Of a DNA stretch of 64,000 nt, positions 44,106-53,158 are shown in pieces. Within the stretch, counting starts at the first letter, position 1. Every line of letters begins with the position of its first letter. Location of the stretch: NCBI GenBank assembly GCA_946478845.1, contig CAMLDI010000012.1, positions 25,051 through 89,050 of the forward strand, written 5' to 3'. The translations under genes and the position numbers were made by a program. Source of the stretch: an uncultured Paenibacillaceae bacterium (GTDB lineage Bacteria > Bacillota > Bacilli > Aneurinibacillales > Aneurinibacillaceae). The notes beneath the pieces are model-generated. The model was not told where the DNA came from. It saw only the letters and a program-made list of their open reading frames with translations, and searched no databases.

Positions 44106-45794
44106 ATGCAAGTGTTTTATACCGTTCAGGCTGGTGATTCCCTTTATCAATTGGCGCAAAAATGGTTTATCCCTTTGGAATCTCTTGTTGCAGCTAATAA
44201 TTTAGCGTCTCCTTATACTCTGCTTCCCGACCAACAGCTCTCTATTCCCCCTGGTGTAAACACAGCAACACAAACTCTCCCCTATTATGTAGTAAAACCG
44301 GGAGATACCCTTTATAATCTGGCCAATCGATATAACGTAACAACAGAAGGGAGAAACCGTTGGGAGTTGATCCAGCAGGCCAATCAACTCCCTTCAACGA
44401 CTATTACCCCCGGGATGCGGCTGGCCATTCCCTATGCTCCTGCAGGAGGCTCCGGCCTTATTGCCTACACTTCCAATCGAATAGGTACCTATGAAATCTG
44501 GCTTTATCACCCGCAAAATGGAGCCAACTTTCCCCTTACGCAAAACCTAGGAGAAACCTATACTATTCCCTATTGGTCACCTAACAGCGTAAAAATTGCC
44601 TTTATCGGAAAAAATGGCGTGGTTTTTGTTCTTGATATGGCTACAGGAAACATAGCCCAAATTGACCAAATTGAACCCTATACTCTATTGACCTGGTCCC
44701 CCAATAGCCAAATCCTTAGTTATCGAAAACAAAGCAACATTGTTCTCTATAACATTATCCAACATACTTCCCAAAACCTGAATTTGCCTGGAGCAGAACA
44801 AGTGCAATGGTTCCCATCGGGGAATGAACTTCTTTATGCCATCCAGAATGAAAATGGAGCGGGCCAACTCAATAGCATTGCTGTAAATGGAACCAATCGG
44901 CGAAAAATCACAGAGAATCCCGATGGGCCTTTGCATGATGTGCAAATTTCCCCCAACGGAGCTTATGCCCTTTATACATCCCCCGGGGCAAGCATCTCCC
45001 TCATATATACAGTAGAATTAGCTACAGGAAAAGTAACCTCCATCCCGGGCGGGCCTTTAGCCAAAAACTATCATCCCACCTGGTCCCCGAATTCTGCTCT
45101 TGTCCTTTATAGCGCTACCTTTTTCCCTGACACTTCTTATTATTCCTATATCCAAACCACAGATCGATTAGGGCAAAATAACCGTATCTGGGCTATTTCC
45201 CATTGTTATAGTTCACCTGTAAGCTGGTCCCCTGATAGCAATAAAATCGCCTACCTTTCTGCTTGTGACGAGGAAGGTGGGGCTAAAGAACTATGGATCA
45301 TTGATCGTAAACATCCTGTTCCCGTGCAAATTCATAACGGAGGAACTATAACCTCTTTGCAATGGTCTCCCACGGCCAAAGTGGCTATTCCAAAAAGGCT
45401 ATATCAAAGCGATATGTTTAAAGTAAGCTTCTTCTATCCTGCCAACTGGCTAAAAATAAATGAAGACCGCTATGAAGGAATCGATGGTTATTTTCAAGTT
45501 GCTGCTATCGCCTCTGACAATAATTTAAGGGAGGTTTGCCGTTCTGAAGCTTTTCATCGGTTGCAACCTTATGGTTCAAGGCCCCGAGTTACTTCAACAA
45601 AAATTCATAATCAGCAGGCCTGCTATATCTATCCTTCTTCAGACCAACCCCCTGAAATGAGAAACCAGGCAGCACTTATTGTAAAGTACCCCTGGCCCGT
45701 GCAAATCGGCAATGCAGCCTATAATTATTTAATTATTTGGGCGGATGCTGACCATGTTAATGAATTAGGAAAAAACCTTCTTTTAATTGTTTAG
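44106..45794 (+). CDS. LysM-repeat protein with TolB/WD40-like beta-propeller
   Basis: A 562-residue protein with two LysM domains (about 3-48 and 59-108), which bind peptidoglycan or chitin-like glycans. They are followed by a region of six WxPN-type repeats (WSPNSVKIAFI, WSPNSQILSY, WFPSGNELLY and so on, about 115-430) that forms a TolB-like propeller. The C-terminal domain (430-562) is of unknown type. There is no signal peptide, so export must be by another route or the protein acts on the spore from the mother cell, as several LysM spore proteins do. It overlaps the convergent gene by 38 bases. Confidence 0.82.
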   Translation: MQVFYTVQAGDSLYQLAQKWFIPLESLVAANNLASPYTLLPDQQLSIPPGVNTATQTLPYYVVKPGDTLYNLANRYNVTTEGRNRWELIQQANQLPSTTITPGMRLAIPYAPAGGSGLIAYTSNRIGTYEIWLYHPQNGANFPLTQNLGETYTIPYWSPNSVKIAFIGKNGVVFVLDMATGNIAQIDQIEPYTLLTWSPNSQILSYRKQSNIVLYNIIQHTSQNLNLPGAEQVQWFPSGNELLYAIQNENGAGQLNSIAVNGTNRRKITENPDGPLHDVQISPNGAYALYTSPGASISLIYTVELATGKVTSIPGGPLAKNYHPTWSPNSALVLYSATFFPDTSYYSYIQTTDRLGQNNRIWAISHCYSSPVSWSPDSNKIAYLSACDEEGGAKELWIIDRKHPVPVQIHNGGTITSLQWSPTAKVAIPKRLYQSDMFKVSFFYPANWLKINEDRYEGIDGYFQVAAIASDNNLREVCRSEAFHRLQPYGSRPRVTSTKIHNQQACYIYPSSDQPPEMRNQAALIVKYPWPVQIGNAAYNYLIIWADADHVNELGKNLLLIV

Positions 45795-46649
45795 GCAATA
45801 TAATATCTGAATAGATACCCTTTACCCCTGTGGCCTGATATAACTTCATGGTATGAACTGAATTTACCGGATGTACAAAAGAATAAATCCCCTTCTCTTT
45901 TAATCTTCGCACAAATCCTGGCGAAAAGCGCTTGGTATACATGGTGACTGCTCTAATCCCATTTTTAGAAGCAAAGTGAATAACTTGGTCATCTGTTGCT
46001 TTACTTTGGTATAAGGTATAAATCACAGATTTAAAATCATAAATGTTTCTAATGTAACCTAGCATTTCCTCGCTATATATTTGCGGAATAATTCGATTTA
46101 AAATTTCTGGATCCACTTTTTTAGCTGTATTAACAATAATCGAAAATTGTTTTTCTACTGTTGCTTGATCCGCTTTTTTGGTGTCAGTAATTAGATATGC
46201 ATCCTTGTATTTTTTCAATAATTTTGCTATCCCTGCAAAATCCAATGGTGTGTACTTTTTATCTATAGGAAGACTTATAAATTCTTTATAGGATAAAGGT
46301 TTATCTCGTTTGGATTTAGGGATGTTTTGTTTAAAAGAATCGCCTAAATAACCATACCAATTATGTCGTGCGACCAAATTATGATCACTGGTTAAAATGA
46401 GGTCAGCTTCAAAAACACGATACCCTTTCCCATAGTTGTATTCAAAAGCTTCTAAACTATTTGTAGAGGTGGTTATCCCAACTCTGCCGAAACCATGAGC
46501 AATCAGCTTAGCTTTTTTCACCCATTTGTAAGGGTCTTTTTTAAACCATCCCACAAAGGAATAATGATCAAAAAAGTTTTTTTCTTGGGCAAAGGATGTT
46601 GATTGAGCTATTAAAAAAATCATAACAAATAAAAAAAAAACTTCTTCAT
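45757..46649 (-). pseudogene. GDPD-like phosphodiesterase, signal peptide out of frame at a T10 tract
   Basis: From 46623 down the frame encodes 288 residues of the glycerophosphodiester phosphodiesterase / PI-PLC-like TIM-barrel group. It has KLIAHGFGRVG, NSLEAFEYNYGKGYRVFEADLI with the metal Glu and Asp, and LVARHNW. The ATG at 46621-46623 has no ribosome site. The ATG at 46647-46649 has a perfect AAGGAGG seven bases before it and encodes MKKFFF, but it runs to a stop because the T tract (46631-46640) has 10 bases. With 11 T residues it would read MKKFFFLFVMIFLIAQS..SFA, a standard signal peptide joined to the enzyme. The gene is either off-phase, mutated or misread. Confidence 0.8.
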
Positions 46650-46711
46650 ATGTAATCCTCCTTTTTATTTGTCATTATTTTGTATCCTGCATAAAAACCT
46701 TATACAAAAAT

Positions 46712-46758
46712 AAAAAAAGGAGACCGTGAAGGAAAACCTTCATCGTCTCCTTTTTTTT
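46712..46758. terminator. Bidirectional terminator
   Basis: GGAGACCGTGAAGG (46719-46732) pairs with CCTTCATCGTCTCC (46737-46750), one mismatch, with A7 on one side and T8 on the other. On the minus strand it terminates the SRPBCC gene. Confidence 0.92.
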
Positions 46759-46765
46759 AGTTGTT

Positions 46766-47230
46766 TTATTCACTCTTTCGTTGTTTTATGGCTTCTTCCC
46801 CAACTAAATTCATAAAATCTTCAACCAACTTTTCACCAGTTTTTTGTCCCTTTATTTTCAATAACACTTTCCCTTTTGTACTGATTCCTTTGGTCTGCCC
46901 CTGATAAATAAACTTCGTATTATTGTCATCCAGTTTAATTAACGTAATAGTCGCTTCCACTTCAAGGGCTTTTGCTACCGTAAAGCCAATTTTGTTATGC
47001 TTCTTCATCTCTGTGTTTTCATATTCTAAATCTTCAACGATATAGGTTTCTTCCCGATTTCCTTCTCTATATTTTTGCTGATATTTCGACCCTATTACCC
47101 CTTCCTTCTTTTCAATCACTTTATGTTCAATCACATTAGGCATGATTCGGTGCAAATTTTCAACAGAAAATAATTCCCATAATTTATCAATATTAACGGG
47201 GATGGTTTGTTCTTTATTCCATTTAATCAT
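46766..47230 (-). CDS. SRPBCC (START/Bet v1-like) domain protein
   Basis: A 154-residue protein of the polyketide-cyclase/START-like fold. It starts IKWNKEQTIPVNIDKLWELF, a typical first strand and helix, and ends with a long helix GEKLVEDFMNLVGEEAIKQ. Such proteins bind hydrophobic ligands; the ligand is unknown. The start at 47228-47230 is supported by GAGGAGG seven bases upstream; the frame is open to 47275. It is monocistronic with its own terminator. Confidence 0.8.
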   Translation of the reverse strand: MIKWNKEQTIPVNIDKLWELFSVENLHRIMPNVIEHKVIEKKEGVIGSKYQQKYREGNREETYIVEDLEYENTEMKKHNKIGFTVAKALEVEATITLIKLDDNNTKFIYQGQTKGISTKGKVLLKIKGQKTGEKLVEDFMNLVGEEAIKQRKSE

Positions 47231-47296
47231 CCCATAACCTCCTCTACTGCTTTTGGTTTTTTCACTCCCATCCATATATATGTAAAAAGAGAGAAC

Positions 47297-47316
47297 AAAA
47301 AAACCTGCAAAGCAGG
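47297..47316 (-). terminator. Terminator of the PAS kinase gene
   Basis: On the minus strand CCTGC-TTT-GCAGG is followed by TTTTTTT. It starts about 20 bases below the kinase stop codon. Confidence 0.8.
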
Positions 47317-47336
47317 CTGAAGAGGTTTATATCATA

Positions 47337-48464
47337 TTAACAAACCATCTGTGATTGGTAAGGATTGATTGGTAAAGTAATTTCTACTATGGTACCCAGG
47401 TTCACTTTACTGTTAATCGTTATTTTTCCTTGATGTTCTTCAATTATTTTAAAACTAATCATTAACCCTAGACCGATTCCTTTTTCTTTTATATTGTAAA
47501 AGGGTTCACTAAGTTTTAAAATTCGCTCTTCTTCTATTCCACAACCATGATCCACGCATTGTATCATAACGGTTTCTTCATTTAATTGTTCCATAATAAT
47601 ACAAACTTCACCACCAGATGGCATGGCTTCAATCGCATTTTTAATGATATTAGTAAACACTTGTTTTAATTGGCTATCATCACAAAATATTTGAGGAAGA
47701 TATGCATCTATTCTCGTCTTGATTTCTACATTATTCATGATTGCCAGTGGGGTAAGTGAAGAGATTACGCAATCCAATAATTCATACATATCATGTTTTT
47801 GAAAACTGATTTCTTCAGGTTGGGCTAAGATGAGAAAGCTATTGATTACAGTTTCAATCTGATTTAATTCTGATTTAATGATATTAAAATACTCTCGATG
47901 ATCTAAGGCGGTTGATAATTCAATTAATTGCATAAAACCCTTTATACTAGTTAAAGGATTACGAATTTCATGAGCTACACCTGCAGCAAGTCTACCTACT
48001 AACTCCCTCTTTTCTTTTATATGAATGAATTGTTCTCTTCGTTTCAGTTCATTTATCTCTATACACAATCCGACTACTTCATTTACTTTATTTTTATCTT
48101 TAATTGGACTTAACCAAAACAAAGTATTAATTTTGCCATTGGATTTTTTTCCCTCAAAGAAAACTTCTTCACCTTTCCATGCACGCAAATAACAATCAAT
48201 AAAATTATGATTTTTCAGTAAGTTTACTTCAGAAATCTCTCTTCCAATGACTTGTTCAGGTTTAAATCCCAATCGAAAAAGTAGTTCACCTTCACAAAAT
48301 GTATAAATTAATCTTCCATTCACTTTTTTAAAGGTAAAAATAAAAATATTTTTTTCTCTTTTAAGATTATTATACAAGGACTCTAATACTATTAATTCAA
48401 CGATTTGACGACGTTCTACTAATTCGTGAATAAGTTCTTGTTTAGTTTTATTACATTTCGACAA
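47337..48464 (-). CDS. Cytosolic PAS-domain histidine kinase, sporulation-kinase-like
   Basis: A 375-residue soluble kinase. A PAS domain occupies about residues 35-135, followed by the phospho-acceptor AHEIRNPLTSIKGFMQLI near 162, an F-x-x-P-like linker and the ATPase domain with NIIKNAIEAMPSGG, DHGCGIEEE and GIGLGLMISFKIIEEH. The H-box is of the type used by KinA, KinC and KinE, which feed the Spo0F/Spo0A phosphorelay. It has no adjacent regulator of its own, which fits that role. Translation seems to start at a TTG behind GGTGG. Confidence 0.85.
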   Translation of the reverse strand: MSKCNKTKQELIHELVERRQIVELIVLESLYNNLKREKNIFIFTFKKVNGRLIYTFCEGELLFRLGFKPEQVIGREISEVNLLKNHNFIDCYLRAWKGEEVFFEGKKSNGKINTLFWLSPIKDKNKVNEVVGLCIEINELKRREQFIHIKEKRELVGRLAAGVAHEIRNPLTSIKGFMQLIELSTALDHREYFNIIKSELNQIETVINSFLILAQPEEISFQKHDMYELLDCVISSLTPLAIMNNVEIKTRIDAYLPQIFCDDSQLKQVFTNIIKNAIEAMPSGGEVCIIMEQLNEETVMIQCVDHGCGIEEERILKLSEPFYNIKEKGIGLGLMISFKIIEEHQGKITINSKVNLGTIVEITLPINPYQSQMVC

Positions 48465-48659
48465 ATGTAACCACCACCTTGTATAATATTATTTTCTATT
48501 TTTTTTATTATATTAATATATTTGAAATGGTAATTAAAGTGTTTTCAACACTTATGGTCACATGTAATTACTGCCAATTATAATGGCCATGTTTGTATAA
48601 ATGAATAAACGAATATTGGTTGTTGAATATCCCAATGATTAACATAATAATACAATAGC

Positions 48660-48703
48660 AAACAAAGAATAAGGGAGGCTAAAATCATAGCCCCCCTTAT
48701 TCT
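48660..48703 (-). terminator. Terminator of the LuxR-type regulator gene
   Basis: GAATAAGGGAGGCTA pairs with TAGCCCCCCTTATTC with one mismatch around a short loop. The minus-strand tail is only moderately T-rich. The rest of the gap up to 48463 is A/T-rich and holds nothing else I can name. Confidence 0.75.
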
Positions 48704-48718
48704 GTAAAAATATTATTT

Positions 48719-49294
48719 TTATTGAATTTTTTTATTAATATTTTTTAATTGATTTTTGATTGTATCAATTGACTTAAATAATTTCTTAGCAATTTCTAAT
48801 TTTGTAAGGCCTTTTTCTTTTAGAATAAAAACTTCACGTTCAGCAGGAGATAATAACCTTGCTTTCCTTTCTAACTTAAGTTCATAAATAAGTTTTGAAG
48901 ATACGTCTGCGTGGAGACTTATCCTTCCAGTATAGGCCTCTCTAATAGCATTTGGAATATCCCTGTAAGATGGTTTTGTTACATAATTGATGGCTCCTCT
49001 ATCAAAGGCTTCCATAATAATTTCTGTTTCATCCCAGGATGTTAGCATAATGATTTTCTTTAAGCCGATTGTATGTAAGTGACTTGCAACCTCAAGACCA
49101 CCTAATTCGTCATTATCTCCTAGACTTAAATCTAATAACACAACATCAATATTTAAATTGGTGACTTTTAGAGCTTCTTCTTTCGTATAAACCTTTTTGA
49201 CAACAGTAATATCGTTATCTTTACCGACATAATCAGATATACATTTCATCCAAACTAGATCATCTTCTACAATCATCAGCTTAATTTTATCCAT
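48719..49294 (-). CDS. LuxR/NarL-type response regulator
   Basis: A 191-residue regulator. The receiver domain has IVEDD, the phospho-acceptor Asp in VVLLDLSLGD, Thr/Ser in MLTSWD and the Lys in YVTKPS. The C-terminal helix-turn-helix (LSPAEREVFILKEKGLTKLE...KSIDTIKNQLKNI) is a LuxR-type domain, although it is short and ends right after the recognition helix. It overlaps the kinase gene by eight bases and so belongs to the same operon. Confidence 0.85.
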   Translation of the reverse strand: MDKIKLMIVEDDLVWMKCISDYVGKDNDITVVKKVYTKEEALKVTNLNIDVVLLDLSLGDNDELGGLEVASHLHTIGLKKIIMLTSWDETEIIMEAFDRGAINYVTKPSYRDIPNAIREAYTGRISLHADVSSKLIYELKLERKARLLSPAEREVFILKEKGLTKLEIAKKLFKSIDTIKNQLKNINKKIQ

Positions 49295-50693
49295 AAGTTT
49301 TTTCTCCTAATGATTTAGAACTTTTAGTTTCAATAATTCGTTTGGTTGGAAATGACAATGTGATTGTTGTCCCTTGATTTATTTGGCTTTTTATTAAAAT
49401 ATCACCTCCGTGCTTTTCTATAACATTATAACAATAAGTTAATCCTAATCCAAAATTCCCTTTTTTTCCTTTGGTTGAATAAAACGGGTTTAATACGAAA
49501 GAAAGGTTATTATCTTCAATACCTTTTCCGTTATCTGTAAGGTCAATATAAATGTTTTTACGATTTTTGTTGATTTTAATTGTGATTACACCAGGCCCTT
49601 CAATAGCTTCAATTGAATTCTTAATTATGTTCAGAAAGGTTTCCTGGAGGTGTATGGGATCTCCAAGAATTTTTACATCGACTGAGTATTGTTTAACAAT
49701 GCTTATTCTTGAATTTAGATAGGGTTGAAGCAAACTAATTGCTGAATCTATACAATTACTAATCCAAAATTCAGATTCCTTAAAATTCATAATATCTAAT
49801 TTGCTTTGAATACGAGTTGAAAGGTCCAAAACGTGATTTGCTGAGTATAATGCTAAATTAATATATTCTGTAGAAGTTTCATTTTGTGGAATATGTCCTC
49901 TTAGTTGATTCATTAAAATATCAATTTTAACCATTTCATTTTTTATTGTATGATTTAAAAAAGCTGTTCCAGATGTTACAGCTTTCATTGTATTTTGACG
50001 GACTTCTCTCTCATATCGGAATTTAATTCCATTTAATGAGCCTACCCCTTCATTAAATGCTTCCCAAATAAAAATAATAAAAGCAACAACAAGAAATACA
50101 ATCATATATCTCCAGTACTGATGAGTGTTATCAAAAGCCCTTGCAATATAATTTAAGATTAGGGCTGAAACTATCACTGGAAGGATAATTAATAAAGTTG
50201 TAAAACGATTACGTTTTTCATATGGATTTTTCTCTGTAAAATAAGCGTATAGATGTAATAAACACGCAAAGATAATATACGGAACTGCCCAATATAGCAT
50301 AGATTGAAAATCTGGTTTTATATCTGGAATATAAACTGTTGTTTTTAGCATAAAAGGAATTGGGATGAACAATATATACGATAAAAATTTTTCTATTTTA
50401 GGGCTAAACTTTTCACTATAAACGATTGAGTGCATAAGCACTCCCCAGGGAAAAAAGTAAACTGAAATAAACCCAGTTACGATCCTCAAATACATAAGAA
50501 AAGAGTTTAGCGAAGGAAAATTCATATTGTATTTATCCAGTGAGGGTATAATCGTTTCAATAATACCTCTAGAAATCCCTGTAAGTGCAGCACATATTAA
50601 AAGAAGCACTCCCCATCGGATTGATTTTGACTTAGGATCATAACGGTAAACTATAATTGCGAAAATGATACTAACTAAAAATAATGGAATCAT
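49287..50693 (-). CDS. Multi-pass membrane histidine kinase with atypical H-box
   Basis: A 468-residue kinase with about seven predicted helices in the first 225 residues and no large extracellular domain, so it may sense a lipophilic ligand or the membrane itself. The probable phospho-acceptor is His in FLNHTIKNEMVKIDIL near residue 255, an H-x-x-x-N box that differs from the common HE-x-x-x-P form. The ATPase domain has NIIKNSIEAIEGPG, DNGKGIED and GLGLTYCYNVIEKHGG. It overlaps both the HAD gene (ATGA at 50690-50693) and the regulator gene. Confidence 0.85.
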   Translation of the reverse strand: MIPLFLVSIIFAIIVYRYDPKSKSIRWGVLLLICAALTGISRGIIETIIPSLDKYNMNFPSLNSFLMYLRIVTGFISVYFFPWGVLMHSIVYSEKFSPKIEKFLSYILFIPIPFMLKTTVYIPDIKPDFQSMLYWAVPYIIFACLLHLYAYFTEKNPYEKRNRFTTLLIILPVIVSALILNYIARAFDNTHQYWRYMIVFLVVAFIIFIWEAFNEGVGSLNGIKFRYEREVRQNTMKAVTSGTAFLNHTIKNEMVKIDILMNQLRGHIPQNETSTEYINLALYSANHVLDLSTRIQSKLDIMNFKESEFWISNCIDSAISLLQPYLNSRISIVKQYSVDVKILGDPIHLQETFLNIIKNSIEAIEGPGVITIKINKNRKNIYIDLTDNGKGIEDNNLSFVLNPFYSTKGKKGNFGLGLTYCYNVIEKHGGDILIKSQINQGTTITLSFPTKRIIETKSSKSLGEKTYG

Positions 50694-51325
50694 ACACTAC
50701 ACTCTTTTATAATCTCTAAAATATCTACTGGTTTTCTAGCAATATAATCAGGATTAGATTGTTCTAGAAATGGTTCTAAATCATATCCCCAGGTTACCGA
50801 AATGATTTTTACATTAGTTTTTTGGCAAGCTACAGTGTCCCGATGTTCGTCACCAACAAAAATGATATTTTCCTTATATATTTTTGAGTTTTTTATAAAG
50901 TTATTAATGGTTAAATGTCTACCAAACATACGATTGGCAGTAAGAATATCATCGAAATATTCCATTTGATTTAACTGTAAAAATTTTTCAATATTTTCTT
51001 TAGAATTGGAAGATAAAAGTATGAGCTGCAATCCTAAATTTTTCAACTCCTTTATAACACGTTTAATCTCTTCATCTACTTTTAAATAAGGTATAGATTC
51101 CTTATATTTTTTTACAACATCCATTGTTATCAAAGGAACTTTTACCAAAGGCACATTAAGTCTTTTAAAGCGATCCCTAACAGAAAGAGAACGGATCAAC
51201 TCAATGTCATGTTCTGGAACCTTATCATAATTGTATTTGTCGGCGAATTCGTTAAAAAGATCGAATACCAATCTTCCTGAATCAACAATCGTACCATCAA
51301 AATCAAAAATAACTGTTTTAACCAC
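50690..51325 (-). CDS. HAD-superfamily phosphatase
   Basis: A 211-residue HAD hydrolase of the phosphoglycolate-phosphatase-like group. Motif I is DFDGTIVDSG (nucleophile Asp first), motif II is LLSSNS, and motif III/IV is FVGDEHRDT, with a small helical cap between. The substrate cannot be told. GTG at 51323-51325 is preferred as start because GGGAGGAG precedes it by seven bases. It is translationally coupled to the histidine kinase, an unusual pairing; it may act on a metabolite that the system controls. Confidence 0.85.
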   Translation of the reverse strand: MVKTVIFDFDGTIVDSGRLVFDLFNEFADKYNYDKVPEHDIELIRSLSVRDRFKRLNVPLVKVPLITMDVVKKYKESIPYLKVDEEIKRVIKELKNLGLQLILLSSNSKENIEKFLQLNQMEYFDDILTANRMFGRHLTINNFIKNSKIYKENIIFVGDEHRDTVACQKTNVKIISVTWGYDLEPFLEQSNPDYIARKPVDILEIIKECSV

Positions 51326-51387
51326 GGTTTTCTCCTCCCAAACAAACTTTATTGAAATTAACAAAGGCCAAAATTATACCCCTACCC

Positions 51388-52122
51388 CTAACTTTTCACC
51401 GCTTTAAACCGAACCATAGATAAACCAATGGCTGCTACACCGATACCAGCTGCAATAAGTAAAGATAAAGTCCCATCAATATCCATTGGCATATGAAAAG
51501 CCAATTCTGAAAAAGCTTGCATAATATAAGTGCCAGGAAGAACATACCCGATTATTCTAAGGGATTCAGGGAGCATGGAGGCGGGAAACATAATTCCACT
51601 AAACATCATCGTGGGCAAAAATATTGCCTGGGAAAGCATCATGGCCACAGACTGGCTTTTCACAGAAATGCCGATTAACAATCCAATGGCAATACTAGTG
51701 AATAATAAAATAAAAAGTGTTAACAAGTAGAACGGTAAACTTTGAGGAATACTGGCACCGTATAATAAAGGTGCGGTAATAAAAATAACAATTGAAACCA
51801 CAAGCAAATGCAAAAAGGCACTTACAGATTGGATAAAAAGCATGGCACTTCCTGGAATGCCATAAACCTGGTAAGCCCGAAGGACGCCCAATTCCCGCAT
51901 TTTCACAATCGGTGCAGGCATCCCAAGAACAGCCCCCATGGTGATTGCAAAAATGGGCATGGTAGCAGCTAAGGTTTCTTTCGCCAGAGGATTAATGGAA
52001 GAAAAAACAGCCCCCATTACAAAATAGAACACAAGAGGAACAAGGTAGTAGGTTAATAATGTCCCCCGTTCACGGATGTCCATTTTAAATTGAATCCATA
52101 AATGTTTGATAAAAGCATTCAT
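51388..52122 (-). CDS. ABC-2 type permease
   Basis: A 244-residue membrane protein with six helices and the ABC-2 pattern (the amphipathic start IKHLWIQFKMDIRERGTLLTYYLVP, and FSGIMFPASMLPESLRIIGYVLPGTY before the last helices). It overlaps the ATPase gene (ATGA at 52119-52122) and forms an exporter with it. The substrate is unknown; drug, lipid or peptide exporters of this kind all look alike. Confidence 0.87.
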   Translation of the reverse strand: MNAFIKHLWIQFKMDIRERGTLLTYYLVPLVFYFVMGAVFSSINPLAKETLAATMPIFAITMGAVLGMPAPIVKMRELGVLRAYQVYGIPGSAMLFIQSVSAFLHLLVVSIVIFITAPLLYGASIPQSLPFYLLTLFILLFTSIAIGLLIGISVKSQSVAMMLSQAIFLPTMMFSGIMFPASMLPESLRIIGYVLPGTYIMQAFSELAFHMPMDIDGTLSLLIAAGIGVAAIGLSMVRFKAVKS

Positions 52123-53033
52123 TGTTTATCGCCTCCGTGAATGACCTCGAGGAATCTCTCTTCCAAAGAAGGGCGCTCTACCCGCAAGTCTTCCACCTTG
52201 TCTCCGAACTGTTGTACCTCCTGCAATAGATCCATTACCGCTGTCGCTGTATCACGGCATAACCAGATGCCATAATCATCAACCTGTTTTAAAAAAAGGG
52301 CACTTCCTATATCTTGCCCAGGCAGCAGGGTATTTCTTTTTGTCCGTAAGGTAATTCGGGTTTCTGCATTTCCTGCAGATGTAATTTGTGCAGGGGTTCC
52401 TGTTACAGCAATGCGCCCCCGGATGATAATCGCAATACGGTCACACAAGGACTCAGCTTCAGCCATATCATGGGTGGCCAGTATGATGGTGACGCCTGAA
52501 GCCTTTAATTCCCAAATGGCCTCATGAAGTTGTGCTCTCCCTTGCACATCCAATCCCGCAGTAGGCTCGTCCAGGATTACAACGCTCGGGTTACTTGCTA
52601 AAGCCAGGGCAAGGTGCAACCGCCTTTTTTGTCCCGTAGACATTTCACGGTATTGTTTCTTACTCTGGGGGTCAATTCCAAAACGGCTTAATAAATCATA
52701 GCGAGGGGATAAACCATGCCAGGCACAAATCAAGGCCATTGCTTCCCCTGGATGGATCACTTCAGGGAGGGAAGAGGACTGCAGCTGAACACCAAGGATT
52801 TGGCGAAGTTTCTTAATATCTGACTGGGGATTGCATCCATCCACACGCAATAGGCCGCCTTCAGGTTGCCGAATCCCTTCCAAACATTCCAGGGTTGTGG
52901 TTTTGCCCGCCCCATTTGGCCCCAACAAACCAAAAACTTCACCTTTCTTCACTTCAAAACTAATTCCATCTAACACGGTTACATTGCCATATTGTTTTAT
53001 TAATCCCTGGACCAATACTGTCGATTCAGCCAT
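52119..53033 (-). CDS. ABC exporter ATPase
   Basis: A 304-residue ATPase with Walker A GPNGAGKT, Q-loop LGVQLQSS, the signature MSTGQKRR, Walker B VVILDEPTAGLD, the H-loop in ATHDMAEAE, and a C-terminal extension of about 90 residues as in DrrA/CcmA-type exporters. The ATG at 53031-53033 is taken as start; a TTG five codons earlier (53046-53048) is the longest possible. An imperfect palindrome at 53060-53084 lies directly upstream. Confidence 0.9.
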   Translation of the reverse strand: MAESTVLVQGLIKQYGNVTVLDGISFEVKKGEVFGLLGPNGAGKTTTLECLEGIRQPEGGLLRVDGCNPQSDIKKLRQILGVQLQSSSLPEVIHPGEAMALICAWHGLSPRYDLLSRFGIDPQSKKQYREMSTGQKRRLHLALALASNPSVVILDEPTAGLDVQGRAQLHEAIWELKASGVTIILATHDMAEAESLCDRIAIIIRGRIAVTGTPAQITSAGNAETRITLRTKRNTLLPGQDIGSALFLKQVDDYGIWLCRDTATAVMDLLQEVQQFGDKVEDLRVERPSLEERFLEVIHGGDKQ

Positions 53034-53059
53034 ACCTCTCGCCCCCAATTTTTATCCAT

Positions 53060-53084
53060 AATTCATTAGTATTATTAACGAATT
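53060..53084. repeat. Imperfect palindrome upstream of the ABC exporter
   Basis: AATTCATTA (53060-53068) and TAACGAATT (53076-53084) match at eight of nine positions around seven bases. It sits about 27 bases before the ATPase start, a position suited to repressor binding. No one-component repressor gene is adjacent. Confidence 0.4.
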
Positions 53085-53111
53085 TTAGTGATTATAGGGT
53101 TCATTTCATCC

Positions 53112-53152
53112 AAAAAACATACACCCCTTAACAAAGATGTGCTAAGGGGTGT
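53112..53152 (-). terminator. Terminator of the RsgA-type GTPase gene
   Basis: ACACCCCTTA (53121-53130) pairs perfectly with TAAGGGGTGT (53143-53152). T-rich sequence on both strands makes it potentially bidirectional. Confidence 0.92.
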
Positions 53153-53158
53153 TTTTCA

